A stretch of 64,000 nt of DNA, from positions 1 through 64,000 of the forward strand of contig JAFIEK010000009.1 in assembly GCA_020832545.1 (NCBI GenBank), read 5' to 3'. Below the pieces are notes generated by a model. The model saw only the letters and a program-made list of their open reading frames with translations, was not told the origin of the DNA and did no database searches. Below are positions 1 to 10,200 of the stretch, in pieces. Source of the DNA: Pararhodobacter sp. GTDB lineage: Bacteria; Pseudomonadota; Alphaproteobacteria; Rhodobacterales; Rhodobacteraceae. Position 1 is the first letter of the stretch; each line of letters opens with the position of its first letter. Position numbers and translations under genes: made by a program.

Positions 1-77
1 ATTCCCCGGGCGCGCGGGGTGGTGATGACGCGTACTGGTATTGCGCCGCGGTTGGCGATCAGGTTGGTGTGGAACTT
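1..77 (-). CDS. Possible 5' end of mccA (biotin carboxylase subunit), start codon missing
   Basis: Read on the minus strand, bases 74 to 1 encode LIANRGAIPVRVI, which resembles the conserved biotin-carboxylase N-terminus LIANRGEIAxRVI. This is where the alpha subunit of methylcrotonyl-CoA carboxylase is expected, just after mccB. A good Shine-Dalgarno AGGAG (bases 86-90) lies 8 nt before the codon at 75-77, but that codon reads AAG instead of ATG. Several normally conserved residues also differ (GE to GA, IA to IP). It may be a decaying gene, a sequence error at the window edge, or a gene starting elsewhere. The rest lies outside the window. Confidence 0.4.
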
Positions 78-95
78 TGGCGGCGCTCCTGGGCG

Positions 96-153
96 GGGCG
101 GGGGCCGGGGGGCCGGCCCCCCGGACCCCCCGGCGTATTTCTGGCAAGATGAA
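96..153 (-). repeat. 3'-end repeat, copy A (terminator-like)
   Basis: First of five copies of the same element. On the minus strand it reads TTCATCTTGCCAGAAATACG followed by a G-run and ends in a perfect 20-bp palindrome (105-124) of G6/C6 arms. It begins 21 bp past the mccB stop, in the sense direction of mccB, and lies between mccB and the putative mccA start. Confidence 0.65.
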
Positions 154-174
154 AGGGCGCGGGCCGCGTCATGG

Positions 175-1779
175 TCACATCCGGAAGACGCCGAAGCGGG
201 TCTCTTCAATGGGGGCGTTGAGCGCGGCGCGCAGCGACAGGGCGAGAACTTCGCGAGTGCGCCTGGGATCGATGATGCCGTCATCCCATAGCCGCGCCGA
301 AGCGTAGAGCGGGTGTGATTGGCGCTCGAACATCTCCAGCGTGGGGCGTTTGAACTCGGCCTCGTCGGCGGCGCTCCATTCACCGCCGCCGCGCTCGATC
401 CCGTCGCGTTTGACACTGGCCAGAACGCCCGCCGCCTGTTCGCCGCCCATGACTGAAATGCGGCTGCTGGGCCATGTCCAGAGAAAGCGCGGCTGGTAGG
501 CGCGCCCGGCCATGCCATAATTGCCCGCCCCAAAGCTGCCACCCACCAGCAAGGTTATCTTGGGCACCGAAGTGGTGGCCACCGCCGTGACCAGCTTGGC
601 CCCGTGGCGCGCGATGCCTTCGTTTTCATACCTGCGCCCGACCATGAAGCCGGTGATGTTTTGCAAAAACACCAGCGGGATACGGCGCTGACTGCACAGC
701 TCGATGAAATGTGCGCCCTTCACGGCGGCCTCGGAAAACAGCACACCGTTATTGGCCACGATCCCCACCGGGCAGCCCATGACATGGGCAAACCCGGTCA
801 CCAGCGTTTCACCGAAGCGTTGTTTGAACTCATCAAAGCGCGAACCATCAACCACCCGGGCGATCACTTCGCGGATATCATAGGGGGTGCGCAGATCGGC
901 AGGCACGGCACCGAGGATCTCATCGGGGTCATAGGCCGGGTCCTCTGAGGTTTGCCACTGCACCGTCTGCGGCTTGCCCCGGTTCAGATGGCTGACCGCG
1001 CGCCGCGCCAGCGCCAGCGCATGTGCGTCATCTTCGGCCAGATAATCGGCCACGCCGGACAGACGGGTATGCACATCGCCGCCGCCCAGTTCCTCGACAC
1101 TGACGATCTCGCCGGTCGCGGCCTTCACCAGTGGCGGCCCGGCCAGAAAGATGGTGCCTTGATTGCGCACGATGATCGTCACATCCGACATGGCGGGTAC
1201 ATAGGCCCCACCCGCCGTGCACGAGCCCATGACCACAGCGATCTGCGGAATGCCCTTCGCGCTCATCTGCGCCTGATTGTAGAAGATGCGGCCGAAATGG
1301 TCACGGTCGGGGAACACCTCATCCTGCTGAGGCAGGTTGGCGCCGCCACTATCCACCAGATAGACGCAGGGCAGATGGTTCTCGGCGGCGATTTCCTGCG
1401 CGCGCAGGTGTTTTTTCACCGTCATCGGAAAATAGGTGCCGCCCTTCACGGTGGCATCATTGCACACCACCATCACCTCCTGGCCGTGCACCAGGCCGAT
1501 TCCCGCGATCACGCCCGCGCCGGGGGCGGCACCGTCATACATGTCATGCGCCGCTGTCGCGCCGATCTCCAGAAATGGCGAGCCCGGGTCCAGCAGGTTG
1601 GCCACCCGTTCGCGCGGCGGCATCTTGCCGCGCGATAGATGCCGGGCGCGGGCCTTCTCGCCCCCACCTTCAGCGGCACGCGCGGCGGCCTCGGTGACTT
1701 GTGCAAGCGCCGCCAGATGCGCGTCGCGGTTGGCGCGGAAGGCCTCGGAGCCGGTCAGGACGCTGGAGATCAGTTTCAT
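175..1779 (-). CDS. mccB: Methylcrotonoyl-CoA carboxylase beta subunit (carboxyltransferase)
   Basis: Carboxyltransferase subunit of 3-methylcrotonyl-CoA carboxylase, which carboxylates methylcrotonyl-CoA in leucine breakdown using biotin carried on the alpha subunit. The 534-aa length is normal for MccB. The N-terminal CT half contains [11 protein letters not shown] and [15 protein letters not shown], and the C-terminal half contains [11 protein letters not shown] and [16 protein letters not shown], the glycine-rich acyl-CoA carboxylase signatures. Alternatives such as propionyl-CoA carboxylase beta are less likely because ivd lies directly upstream. The start ATG has AAGGAT upstream. It is third in an ivd / LprI-like / mccB transcription unit with gaps of 4 and 34 bp. 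Confidence 0.95.
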   Translation of the reverse strand: MKLISSVLTGSEAFRANRDAHLAALAQVTEAAARAAEGGGEKARARHLSRGKMPPRERVANLLDPGSPFLEIGATAAHDMYDGAAPGAGVIAGIGLVHGQEVMVVCNDATVKGGTYFPMTVKKHLRAQEIAAENHLPCVYLVDSGGANLPQQDEVFPDRDHFGRIFYNQAQMSAKGIPQIAVVMGSCTAGGAYVPAMSDVTIIVRNQGTIFLAGPPLVKAATGEIVSVEELGGGDVHTRLSGVADYLAEDDAHALALARRAVSHLNRGKPQTVQWQTSEDPAYDPDEILGAVPADLRTPYDIREVIARVVDGSRFDEFKQRFGETLVTGFAHVMGCPVGIVANNGVLFSEAAVKGAHFIELCSQRRIPLVFLQNITGFMVGRRYENEGIARHGAKLVTAVATTSVPKITLLVGGSFGAGNYGMAGRAYQPRFLWTWPSSRISVMGGEQAAGVLASVKRDGIERGGGEWSAADEAEFKRPTLEMFERQSHPLYASARLWDDGIIDPRRTREVLALSLRAALNAPIEETRFGVFRM

Positions 1780-1813
1780 AGGGGTAATCCTTTTCGCAGC
1801 GGCCCCGCAGGCC

Positions 1814-2305
1814 CTAGCCTTCAGCCAGATATGAGCGCAGTGTCAGCGTCTGTTCGCCGGTCAAGCGCAGCAGGCAGCCGATATAGGCGCCCGAGGCCCC
1901 GGTGCCGCCCCACCATTGCAGTTCTTCGTAGCGGCAGGTGGCATCGCGAAAGGCGATCCAGGCGCGCTGCATGTCGCGCAGCGCGTCCATGTCCGAGGGG
2001 CGTGGCGGCAGGCCTTCGATCGGCGCCTCGGCGTCGATCTCTTGTGCGCGCGCGCGCAACTCGCCATAGGCCGCGTTCAGTTGCCCGTCCCAGTATTCGC
2101 GCTCGGCATCCTGGCAACCTGCCATGCCCGGGGTGGAATAGCCGCCCACGGTCTCTTCCATACAGGCATTCGCGGCCACGCCCACGCAATCGCGCCAGCC
2201 CCCTTGTTCAAGGCAAGTCTCCACCGCCTGCGGCGAAAACTTCAGGCCCTCGGCTGCCGCCGGAAAAGCGAATGCCACAAGCCCCAATGCCAACAAAACG
2301 CGCAT
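1814..2305 (-). CDS. Secreted LprI-like (DUF1311) protein
   Basis: A 163-aa protein with a clear signal peptide ([20 protein letters not shown]) and a DUF1311/LprI-type domain: paired cysteines, [17 protein letters not shown] and [15 protein letters not shown]. LprI of Mycobacterium is described as a lysozyme inhibitor, but for most family members the role is unknown. It starts 4 bp after ivd stops and sits between two leucine catabolic enzymes, an arrangement I recall from other Rhodobacterales. The context gives no obvious link to leucine degradation. It is probably periplasmic. Confidence 0.8.
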   Translation of the reverse strand: MRVLLALGLVAFAFPAAAEGLKFSPQAVETCLEQGGWRDCVGVAANACMEETVGGYSTPGMAGCQDAEREYWDGQLNAAYGELRARAQEIDAEAPIEGLPPRPSDMDALRDMQRAWIAFRDATCRYEELQWWGGTGASGAYIGCLLRLTGEQTLTLRSYLAEG

Positions 2306-2309
2306 CCGG

Positions 2310-3473
2310 TCACCCCATCGCCGCCATCAGCTCGCGCCCCACCAGCATACGCCGGATCTCGCTGGTGCCCGCGCCGATTTCCATCAGCTTGGCATCGCGG
2401 AACAGGCGGCTGACGGGGCTGTCATTCATGAAACCCGCCCCGCCCATCGCCTGCACCGCCTGATGCGCCTGTTTCATCGCCTCTTCCGAGGCATAGAGCA
2501 CGCAGGCGGCGGCATCCTGACGTGTCACCGTCCCGCGGTCGCAGGCGCGCGCAACCTCATAGATATAGGCGCGCGCGGAATTCATGGCCGTGTACATATC
2601 GGCGATCTTGCCCTGCATCAGCTGGAAACTGCCAATCGGCTGGCCGAACTGCTTGCGCTCGACCATGTAGGGCATCACCTCATCCAGACAGGCGGCCATG
2701 ATGCCGGTGCCGATGCCCGACAACACCACACGCTCATAATCAAGGCCGGACATCAGCACGCGCACCCCGCGCCCCTCTTCGCCCAGCACATTCTCGAACG
2801 GTACCTCGACATCCTGAAACACCAGCTCAGCTGTGTTGGAGCCGCGCATCCCCAGCTTGTCGAAATGCGGCGAGGTGGAGAAACCGGCCATGCTTTTCTC
2901 AATCAGAAAAGCCGTGATGCCCTTTGAGCCCGCATCCGGGTCGGTCTTGGCATAGACCACCAGAACATCGGCGTCCGGCCCATTGGTGATCCAGTATTTG
3001 GTACCGTTGAGCACATAACGGTCATTCTTCTTCTCGGCACGTAGCTTCATGCCGACCACATCAGACCCTGCCCCCGCCTCTGACATGGCCAGAGCGCCGA
3101 CATGCTCGCCGGACACCAGCTTTGGCAGATACTGCTCTTTCTGCGCCGGATTGCCATTGAGCCGGATCTGGTTGACGCAGAGGTTGGAATGCGCGCCGTA
3201 GGACAGACTGACCGAGGCCGAAGCACGCGCGATTTCTTCAACCGCAATGGTATGCGCCAGATAGCCCATGGCGGTGCCGCCGAATTCTTCCTCAACGGTC
3301 ATGCCCAGAAGGCCCAGATCACCCATTTCGCGCCACAGCTCGGGCGGAAAGTTGTTTGTGCGGTCAATCTCGGCGGCCAAGGGTTTGACCCGCTCTTGCG
3401 CCCAGCGGTGCACCATGTCGCGCAGCGCGTTGATATCTTCACCCAGATCGAAACGCATGGAAGCGGTGAACAT
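2310..3473 (-). CDS. ivd: Isovaleryl-CoA dehydrogenase
   Basis: FAD-dependent acyl-CoA dehydrogenase oxidising isovaleryl-CoA to 3-methylcrotonyl-CoA, the substrate of the carboxylase encoded downstream. The 387-aa protein shows the family signatures: [17 protein letters not shown] near residue 95, [33 protein letters not shown], and the C-terminal [21 protein letters not shown] followed by [11 protein letters not shown]. The glutamate in [12 protein letters not shown] fits the isovaleryl-CoA/glutaryl-type placement of the catalytic base. The start ATG has GGAGGAGG 7-8 nt upstream. It is first in the leucine cluster, and a 16-bp palindrome lies just upstream. Confidence 0.95.
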   Translation of the reverse strand: MFTASMRFDLGEDINALRDMVHRWAQERVKPLAAEIDRTNNFPPELWREMGDLGLLGMTVEEEFGGTAMGYLAHTIAVEEIARASASVSLSYGAHSNLCVNQIRLNGNPAQKEQYLPKLVSGEHVGALAMSEAGAGSDVVGMKLRAEKKNDRYVLNGTKYWITNGPDADVLVVYAKTDPDAGSKGITAFLIEKSMAGFSTSPHFDKLGMRGSNTAELVFQDVEVPFENVLGEEGRGVRVLMSGLDYERVVLSGIGTGIMAACLDEVMPYMVERKQFGQPIGSFQLMQGKIADMYTAMNSARAYIYEVARACDRGTVTRQDAAACVLYASEEAMKQAHQAVQAMGGAGFMNDSPVSRLFRDAKLMEIGAGTSEIRRMLVGRELMAAMG

Positions 3474-3491
3474 CGGGCCCTCCTCCGGTAA

Positions 3492-3507
3492 TTGAACACC
3501 CGTTCAA
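3492..3507. promoter_or_regulatory. Palindromic operator candidate upstream of ivd
   Basis: Perfect inverted repeat TTGAAC-ACCC-GTTCAA centred about 26 bp before the ivd start codon. Its size and symmetry fit a TetR- or similar HTH-type repressor site controlling the leucine catabolic unit. The cognate regulator is not in the window. Confidence 0.5.
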
Positions 3508-3559
3508 ATAGCTACCGGCGTAGCTGAGTCGCGTCAAATGAAAAACGCACAGACGCTCA

Positions 3560-4924
3560 TCAACCGCGCGGGCTGACGTCCAGCCAGATACCGTCGCGCG
3601 CGCGCACGGTCAGAAAGGCCACCGGCACCGGTTCCTGCCCCGCCACCGGTGCGAAGGTGAAGCGTTGCGCCAGCATGGCCAGCAAGAGCGGCCCTTCGAT
3701 CATGGCGAACCCCGCCCCTGAGCAGGCGCGCGGGCCCGATGAGAACGGAATGAACCCGTCACGTGCCGCCGCCTTGCCCTCAGGCGTTTGCCAGCGGGCG
3801 GGGCAAAAGGCGTCAGGGTCGGACCACAGGTTTTCATGCCGCCCCAGATGCCAGGGGCTGACCACAATCTGCGCGCCGGGTTTCACATCGCGCTTGCGAA
3901 AACACTCGGGCCGGGCTGCCTGACGCACCAGCATCGGCAGGGGCGGATAGAGCCTGAGCGCCTCGCGGAACACATCTCGCGCCAACCGCAAGCGACTGAC
4001 CGCGCCGAATTGGGGGCTGTCACCCAGCACCACATTTGCTTCGGCCGCCAGCCGCGCCTGCAACTCCGGGTCCAGTGCGATCAGATAGAGCGTCCAGGCC
4101 AGAGCCGAGGCGCTGGTTTCATGCCCGGCCAGAAAAAAGGTGGCGACCTGATCAACCATCTCGCCGGTGTTGAACCGCTCGCCGGTCTGCGGATCGGCGG
4201 TGGTCATGATCTTGGTGGCCAGATCATCAGGCGCGGTGCCGGCGCCGATCTCGGCAGCGCGGCGCTCGGTCATGGTGGTGATCAGCGCACGGATGCGGCG
4301 GGCGTGTTTCAGCGTAGACCGGCGGTGGAACCGGGGAAACCAGCGCGGCAAGGGCAGGAACCCGGCGAGGTTCAGCAGGGGTTGCGTGCCCTGATGGGCA
4401 CGGAACGCATGAAAGACGGCGCTGGCCTCGCCATCGCCGATCGGCACTGAAAAGAGCGCGCGAAAGATCACATCGGCGGCGGCATGGCTCATCCGTTCTT
4501 CCACCTCGACGCGCCCGCCCTCCCCCAGCCGCGTGACGGCGGCACGGGCTGCGGCCAGCATGGCAGGAAAACTGTCACGCAAGCGCCCGCCCTCGAACGC
4601 CGGGTCGATGATGCGGCGCTGGCGCTCCCAATCGGCGCCGTTGCTGACAAAGAGCGAATTGCCCATTACCGGCTCCAGCCCGGCGCGCATGCGTTCAGAT
4701 TTGGGGAAATCCTGCGGGCGCTCATTCAGCACCAGCTTCCAAAGGGGCGGTTCATTGACCAGATAAGAGGTAAAGAACGGCGTGCGGAACTCTGCCATCT
4801 TGGCGCGGTATAGGCGTGCCGGATGGGCCGAGAGAATGTCTTGCCGGAAAAGCTTGATATACCCCCAGACCGACACCTTTTCGGCGCGCGCGGTTGGCTT
4901 TGGCGGCAAGATGCGCCCGCTCAT
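3560..4924 (-). CDS. Cytochrome P450
   Basis: Haem-thiolate monooxygenase of 454 aa without a signal peptide or membrane anchor, so probably soluble. The I-helix motif FFLAGHETSASALAW (oxygen-binding AGxET), the K-helix EALRLYPP (ExxR) and the haem-binding loop FIPFSSGPRACSGAGFA with the cysteine ligand are all present. The substrate cannot be told from sequence, and no ferredoxin or reductase gene is adjacent. Its ATG overlaps the stop of the upstream alpha/beta hydrolase by 4 bp (ATGA), so the two are translationally coupled. ivd follows 86 bp downstream on the same strand. Confidence 0.93.
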   Translation of the reverse strand: MSGRILPPKPTARAEKVSVWGYIKLFRQDILSAHPARLYRAKMAEFRTPFFTSYLVNEPPLWKLVLNERPQDFPKSERMRAGLEPVMGNSLFVSNGADWERQRRIIDPAFEGGRLRDSFPAMLAAARAAVTRLGEGGRVEVEERMSHAAADVIFRALFSVPIGDGEASAVFHAFRAHQGTQPLLNLAGFLPLPRWFPRFHRRSTLKHARRIRALITTMTERRAAEIGAGTAPDDLATKIMTTADPQTGERFNTGEMVDQVATFFLAGHETSASALAWTLYLIALDPELQARLAAEANVVLGDSPQFGAVSRLRLARDVFREALRLYPPLPMLVRQAARPECFRKRDVKPGAQIVVSPWHLGRHENLWSDPDAFCPARWQTPEGKAAARDGFIPFSSGPRACSGAGFAMIEGPLLLAMLAQRFTFAPVAGQEPVPVAFLTVRARDGIWLDVSPRG

Positions 4925-6138
4925 GGCGCGCTGACCGAGGTATGGGGCGACAGCGGGCGGACATCGCGGCTGGGCGAGGGCTTACGCGCGGCAAAACGGG
5001 TGCCAAGGGTGCGCGGGCCCGCAGTGATCTGGAAATAGTCATAATCGAGCGGGTTGTCGAAGGCTGACAGATACTGAACATGCAACTGGAAGAACCGCCA
5101 ACGCAGCCGCGCCAGTGTTTCAGGTTTCAGGCTCTTGCTGAACGCAGCCGAGATGACCAGCGGCCAGCGCTTGCCCGGTGGCGCCACCCCCGTGACCGCC
5201 ACAGCATCCGACAGGCCGAAACACGCGCCATCGCCCGGTGCCGACACATCGAGCCAGAACAGGTCATCGCGCGTGGCCAGATACCGCAGATCAGCGCGCA
5301 GGCGATGGGCTTTGGGCAGGAAGCTCTGCATCGGGATCGCCTGACCCAGCGTCAGAAGCGCCAGCGGCGGCGCGTCCGGCGCAAGACCGGCCCGCAGTAC
5401 ATCCGCCGTCACCGACACCGACAGCGCCGCGCCCGAGGAATGGCCGACGATCAGCACTTCATCCCAGTCCTCGGTCAGGGCGGTGCGCACGCTGGCGGTG
5501 AAGGCGGCGATCCGGTCTTCCAACTCTGGCGGGTTGGCACCGTAATGGCGCGCGGTATGGGCAAAATCATAGAGCAGATAATAGGCGTAAAGCCGACTGT
5601 CGAAGCGTTGTGCCACGCTTAGAAACGCATAGCCCACCGCCAGCCCCGCAAGAAATGCCAGCACCCCGCTGCCTGTCAGCCATGCCACCAGCCAGCCTGC
5701 GCCCCAGCCCAGCAAGACTGCCAGAAGCGCCTGCACCACCAGCATCGATACCGGATAAAGGCCCGACAACATCGGCCCCGGCCTGAGCCGGATCATCGCC
5801 ACCAGCGCGCCGGTTCTGCCAAATACCCACAAAGTGCGCAGCATCAGCCAATAGGCCGCAAGCACACTGCTGCGCATGCTCTCCTGTACCAGATCCGCCC
5901 ACACCAGCACCGTTACCTGCGCATGTGTTTGCGCATCATTGATCCGGGTGTCGACGCACCAGCCATACCCCGCCTCACCTGAGAGCGGCGCAAGCGAGAG
6001 CGTATAGCCCGAGATATCGGCCTGCTTCATGCCCTCACTGCGATAAAGCTCGCGGTAGCGGCGTGGCGGAAACGGGTCAAAGCCGGGGACATAGAACACC
6101 CGCCGCCGCCGTACCTGCCCTGCCTGTTCCGATGTCAT
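4921..6138 (-). CDS. Membrane-associated alpha/beta-hydrolase-like protein
   Basis: A 405-aa protein I cannot assign to a named family. After a hydrophilic first 100 residues it has several hydrophobic segments (about residues 100-180, including VVQALLAVLLGWGAGWLVAWL). A serine-hydrolase nucleophile elbow VGHSSGAALSVSV follows near residue 240, with a likely acidic residue in LFWLDVSAP. This suggests a membrane-anchored lipase/esterase-like enzyme. It is coupled by a 4-bp overlap to the downstream P450, so the two probably act on the same hydrophobic substrate (inference). Confidence 0.7.
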   Translation of the reverse strand: MTSEQAGQVRRRRVFYVPGFDPFPPRRYRELYRSEGMKQADISGYTLSLAPLSGEAGYGWCVDTRINDAQTHAQVTVLVWADLVQESMRSSVLAAYWLMLRTLWVFGRTGALVAMIRLRPGPMLSGLYPVSMLVVQALLAVLLGWGAGWLVAWLTGSGVLAFLAGLAVGYAFLSVAQRFDSRLYAYYLLYDFAHTARHYGANPPELEDRIAAFTASVRTALTEDWDEVLIVGHSSGAALSVSVTADVLRAGLAPDAPPLALLTLGQAIPMQSFLPKAHRLRADLRYLATRDDLFWLDVSAPGDGACFGLSDAVAVTGVAPPGKRWPLVISAAFSKSLKPETLARLRWRFFQLHVQYLSAFDNPLDYDYFQITAGPRTLGTRFAARKPSPSRDVRPLSPHTSVSAP

Positions 6139-6222
6139 CGCCTGTCATCCATGTTTGCCATGAGCTTAAGGCGGATGCTGGCGCAAGTGAACACCCCGCG
6201 ATCTGGCACTGGCGACGAAGAA

Positions 6223-6283
6223 GGGGGCTTTGCCCCCTCTGGCCTGTGGCCATTCACCCCCAGCGTATTTTCGGCAAGATGAC
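6223..6283 (-). repeat. 3'-end repeat, copy B (terminator-like)
   Basis: Minus-strand order: TCATCTTGCCGAAAATACGC, GGGGGTGAATGGCC, a small GGCC hairpin, then GGGGGCAAAGCCCCC followed by TTCTT. It lies 16 bp past the ccdA stop in sense orientation, so it probably acts as the ccdA terminator. Confidence 0.75.
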
Positions 6284-6298
6284 AGGGCAGCCGCCCGC

Positions 6299-7051
6299 TT
6301 AACCCAGACGCTCGAATATCGGGAAGGCTTCCAGCAGCCAGAACGAGAAGGTGGCCATGGCACCGGTGATCAGCGCCAGCCCCACGAGTACCAGAAGCAC
6401 GCCCATGGCCTTTTCGATCACGCCCAGCCATGGCCGCATCCGTTTCATCAGCGCCATCGAGCGGGTGATGAACATCGCCGCCAGAATGAAGGGCAAGCCC
6501 AGCCCCAGCGCATAGACCGCCATCAGCCCTGTGCCGCGTGCGACGGTGTCCTCGGTCGCGGCGAGTGTGATGATCATCCCCAGGATCGGGCCGATGCACG
6601 GTGTCCAGCCAAAGGCAAAGGCCAGCCCCAGCACATAGGCCCCGAAAGCCGAGCCGCCCTTGTCGCCCGCATCGATCCGCGCCTCGCGCATCAGGAGGGG
6701 AATGCGAAACAGACCCAGGAAATGCAGACCAAAGACGATCACCACCACCCCGGCGATCTGGGCGAACAACTCGCGGTATTCAAGAAACAGCCGCCCGAGG
6801 CTGGAGGCCGTGAAGCCGAGAAACAGGAAGACCGTGCTCAGCCCCATGACAAAGAACACCGCAGGCAGCGTGGCGCTGCGCGTGCCCTGCCCTTCCGTGG
6901 TCAGTTCGCGCATGGAAATGCCGGACATATAGGCCAGATAGGGCGGCACGATCGGCAGCACACAGGGGCTGAGAAACGACAGCACGCCTGCCAGCAGCGC
7001 CACACTGAGCGCAGGCATCAGTGCTGCATCAAAAAGATCTATCCCGAACAT
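6299..7051 (-). CDS. ccdA: Cytochrome c biogenesis protein CcdA
   Basis: Integral inner-membrane thiol-disulfide transporter (DsbD transmembrane-domain family). It moves electrons from cytoplasmic thioredoxin to periplasmic apocytochrome c maturation factors. The 250-aa length is normal for CcdA. Six hydrophobic segments are visible, and the two redox cysteines lie in LSPCVLPIVPPY (TM1) and GWTPCIGPILG (TM4). GGAG precedes the ATG. It is monocistronic as far as visible: rne with its own stem-loop lies upstream and repeat copy B follows. Confidence 0.93.
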   Translation of the reverse strand: MFGIDLFDAALMPALSVALLAGVLSFLSPCVLPIVPPYLAYMSGISMRELTTEGQGTRSATLPAVFFVMGLSTVFLFLGFTASSLGRLFLEYRELFAQIAGVVVIVFGLHFLGLFRIPLLMREARIDAGDKGGSAFGAYVLGLAFAFGWTPCIGPILGMIITLAATEDTVARGTGLMAVYALGLGLPFILAAMFITRSMALMKRMRPWLGVIEKAMGVLLVLVGLALITGAMATFSFWLLEAFPIFERLG

Positions 7052-7171
7052 GCCTGCGCTCCGACTGTTTCTATCCTGTTAGTCGCAAAGGGAGCAAAGG
7101 TCACGCGGGCGCATTGTCACAACCACGAGACCGCTGGCATATCCGGGCGGGCGCAGGGAGCTGAGAGTGAC

Positions 7172-7195
7172 AAGGCCCCGCCGAAGCGGGGCCTT
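7172..7195 (-). terminator. Stem-loop after rne
   Basis: AAGGCCCCGC-CGAA-GCGGGGCCTT, a perfect 10-bp stem with a 4-nt loop, 13 bp after the rne stop. No strong U-tract follows, so it could be a Rho-assisted terminator or a 3'-stabilising hairpin. Confidence 0.65.
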
Positions 7196-7208
7196 GAGAG
7201 TGACGACC

Positions 7209-10200
7209 TCAGCGTGCCGACGACCACCAGCCGCGCCGACGGGGTTTGTCAGATGCGGGTTCGGGCGCGGTTTCGGGCACGGCTTCTGTGGCAGCGTCGT
7301 CGGGCGCGTCAGTGCCGCCCGTGGATTCAGCAGGTTCGGGGTTGGGCTGAACCGCCGGCTCGGCCTCTGTGGCCACCTCGGCCACCGGCTCTGCGGGTGC
7401 CTCTGCCGGGGCCGGGGTCTCAGCCTCGGCGGCAGGCGGCGCTGCTACGGTTTCTACAGCCGCCGATTCCACAGAGGTCGCTGCAAGTGCCGGTTCCGGG
7501 GCCATGGCTTGTATCACCGCGTCTGCGGCGATCTCGGCGGCAGGTTCGGGCACGGCGTCCGAAACGGGCTCTGGCTCAGCGACAGGCTCGGCTTCAGCAA
7601 CAGGAGCGTCCGCGACAGGTGTTTCGGCACCCGGGGCTTCAGCAACGGGCGCCTTGCGGGTGCGCCGACGTTTGGGCGCGGGCTTGGCAGCCTCCTCGGC
7701 TGCGGGCGCGCTCTCAGTGGCTGGCGCAGCCTCGGTGGCTGGCGCGACTGCTGCTGCCTCGGCGGTGTCTGCGGCCTTGACGGGCTTGCGGCGGGTCCGG
7801 CGCTTGCGCACGGGCTTGGCCTCATCGTCGGTCGTTTCAGCCGAAGCCTCTGCGGTCGCGCCAGCGGCCGCCTCGGGCACCGCAGCCGCGTCAGGCGTTT
7901 CAACCTCAGCCGCCTTGCCCTGATCTGTGACCTGATCTGCGGCGTGATCTGTGGCCTGATCGTCAGCCTCCGCGTCTGATCCGGGGCCACCCTCGGCCCC
8001 GCCACGACGCCGACGCCGACGGCGACGGCGCTTGCGCCCGCCACCCTCACCATCGCTATCGCTCGATCCGGTATCGCCGCTCTCACCAATGACCCTTGCC
8101 TCTGCGGCAACTTCGGCCACAACCTCAGCCTCGGCCTCTTCCTGATTTTCCGCATCGAACATCGCGTCGTCGATATCAGACATGGTCTGCGCATCGAACG
8201 AAATCACGGCCGCAGGTGGCGGTGCGACGATCCGGGTCGCCGTCTTGAACTTTTCAATCGAATAGTCAGGGCTGATCAGCGTGGGATCCGCCTCGATCCG
8301 GATGGCCATACCATACCGCAGCTCAATCTGTGCCAGATGCTCGCGCTTGGCATTGAACAGGTAGTTCACAATCCCCACGGGCGCCTTGAGCAACACCTCG
8401 CGGGTACGGTTGCGCGTGCCCTCTTCTTCCAAAGCGCGCAGAATGGCCAGCGCGATGGAATTGTCCGAACGGATCAACCCGGTGCCGTGGCAATGCGGGC
8501 AGGGTTGGGTGGTGGCCTCCAGCATACCGGGGCGCAGACGCTGGCGCGACATCTCCAACAGGCCAAAGCCCGAAATGCGGCCGATCTGGATGCGGGCACG
8601 GTCGTTTTTCAGCTTTTCCTTCAGCCGTTTCTCAACGGCGGCGTTGTTCTTGCGCTCTTCCATGTCGATGAAATCGATCACGATCAGCCCGGCAAGATCA
8701 CGCAACCGCAACTGGCGTGCAATCTCTTCCGCCGCCTCAAGGTTGGTCTTGAGCGCGGTATCCTCGATCGATCCCTCGCGGGTGGATTTGCCCGAGTTGA
8801 TGTCGATCGCCACCAGCGCCTCGGTGATACCGATCACGATATAACCACCTGATTTCAGTTGCACCGTGGGGTTGAACATGGCCCCCAGATAGCTTTCCAC
8901 CTGAAAGCGCGCGAAAAGCGGCAGCTGGTCGGTGTATTGCTTCACGTTGCGGGCATGGGACGGCATGATCATTTTCATGAAGTCCTTGGCCACACGGTAG
9001 CCACCCTCGCCTTCGACCAGAACCTCATCAATCTCGCGCGAATAGAGATCGCGGATCGAGCGTTTGATCAGATTGCCCTCTTCATAGATCGGCGCAGGCG
9101 CGATGGATTTCAGGGTCAGTTCGCGGATCTGCTCCCACAGACGCGAGAGATATTCATAGTCGCGCCGGATCTCTGCCTTGGTGCGGTTGGCACCGGCAGT
9201 GCGGATGATCAGGCCAGCACCCTCGGGCACCACGATCTCCTGCGCGATTTCCTTGAGCTTCTTGCGGTCAGCGGCCACGGTGATCTTGCGGCTGATGCCA
9301 CCACCGCGCGCAGTGTTGGGCATGAGCACGCAGTAGCGACCGGCCAGCGACAGATAGGTGGTCAGCGCCGCGCCCTTGTTGCCGCGCTCTTCCTTGACCA
9401 CCTGCACCAGCAGGATCTGGCGAACTTTGACCACTTCCTGAATCTTGTAGCGGCGGGTACGAGGACGGCGCGCGGGGCGCAACTCGTCCGAGACATCCTC
9501 ATCGGCGATGGATTCGATCTGGTCATCCAACTCGGCCGCATGGTCGGCGGCGCGGTAAGGCTCGGCCTCGTCGGACTCGTCGCCATTTTGCGATGCGCCG
9601 TTTTGCGCATCATCGCTGCTATTGTCGCCAGTTGCATCAGACTTGGCCGCGCCACGCCCGCGTCCGCGCCGACGCCCGCGCGGGGCGGGCGCGGTTTCTT
9701 TGGTTTCAGCAGTTTCAACACTGCCGTTATCCTCGCCCAGATCGACGATATCCATACCGCCGATCTCACGGGTGGTGACGGCATCAGGGCTGTCAACCGG
9801 CGCGGCGATCGAGATGGGAGGGGTGTTTGACCCCGAGGTCTCGGGGGCTTCGCTGGCCCCGGCCTGTCCGATATCGTCTGGCTGCGTAGCATTGCCAGAC
9901 TGCGCGGCGTTCTCAGCCTGCGCAGTATCGTCGGCCTGCGTGGTGTCCTTACCGCTGTCGGCACCGTCTTTGCGGGTATCGCCGCGCCCGCGACCGCGCC
10001 GTCCGCCACCGCGCCCTGAATCTTCTTCCTGGGCCTGGGCAAAGACGCGCTCTTCTTCCAGCAGCGCTTTGCGATCGGCGACCGGGATCTGATAGTAATC
10101 AGGATGGATTTCGGCAAAAGCCAGAAAACCGTGCCGGTTTCCGCCATAATCGACAAACGCCGCCTGCAGCGAGGGTTCGACCCGCGTTACCTTGGCGAGG

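Noticed and set aside
6230-7780. Long plus-strand ORF (516 aa) across ccdA and the rne 3' end
   Set aside because: It lies opposite two well-supported genes. The translation is Arg/Gln/Pro/His-rich with no domain, typical of an antisense frame in GC-rich DNA.
7350-8050. Repetitive DNA that could suggest a tandem repeat or CRISPR-like array
   Set aside because: It is the Ala/Pro/Glu-rich coding sequence of the RNase E C-terminal arm. There are no regular spacers.
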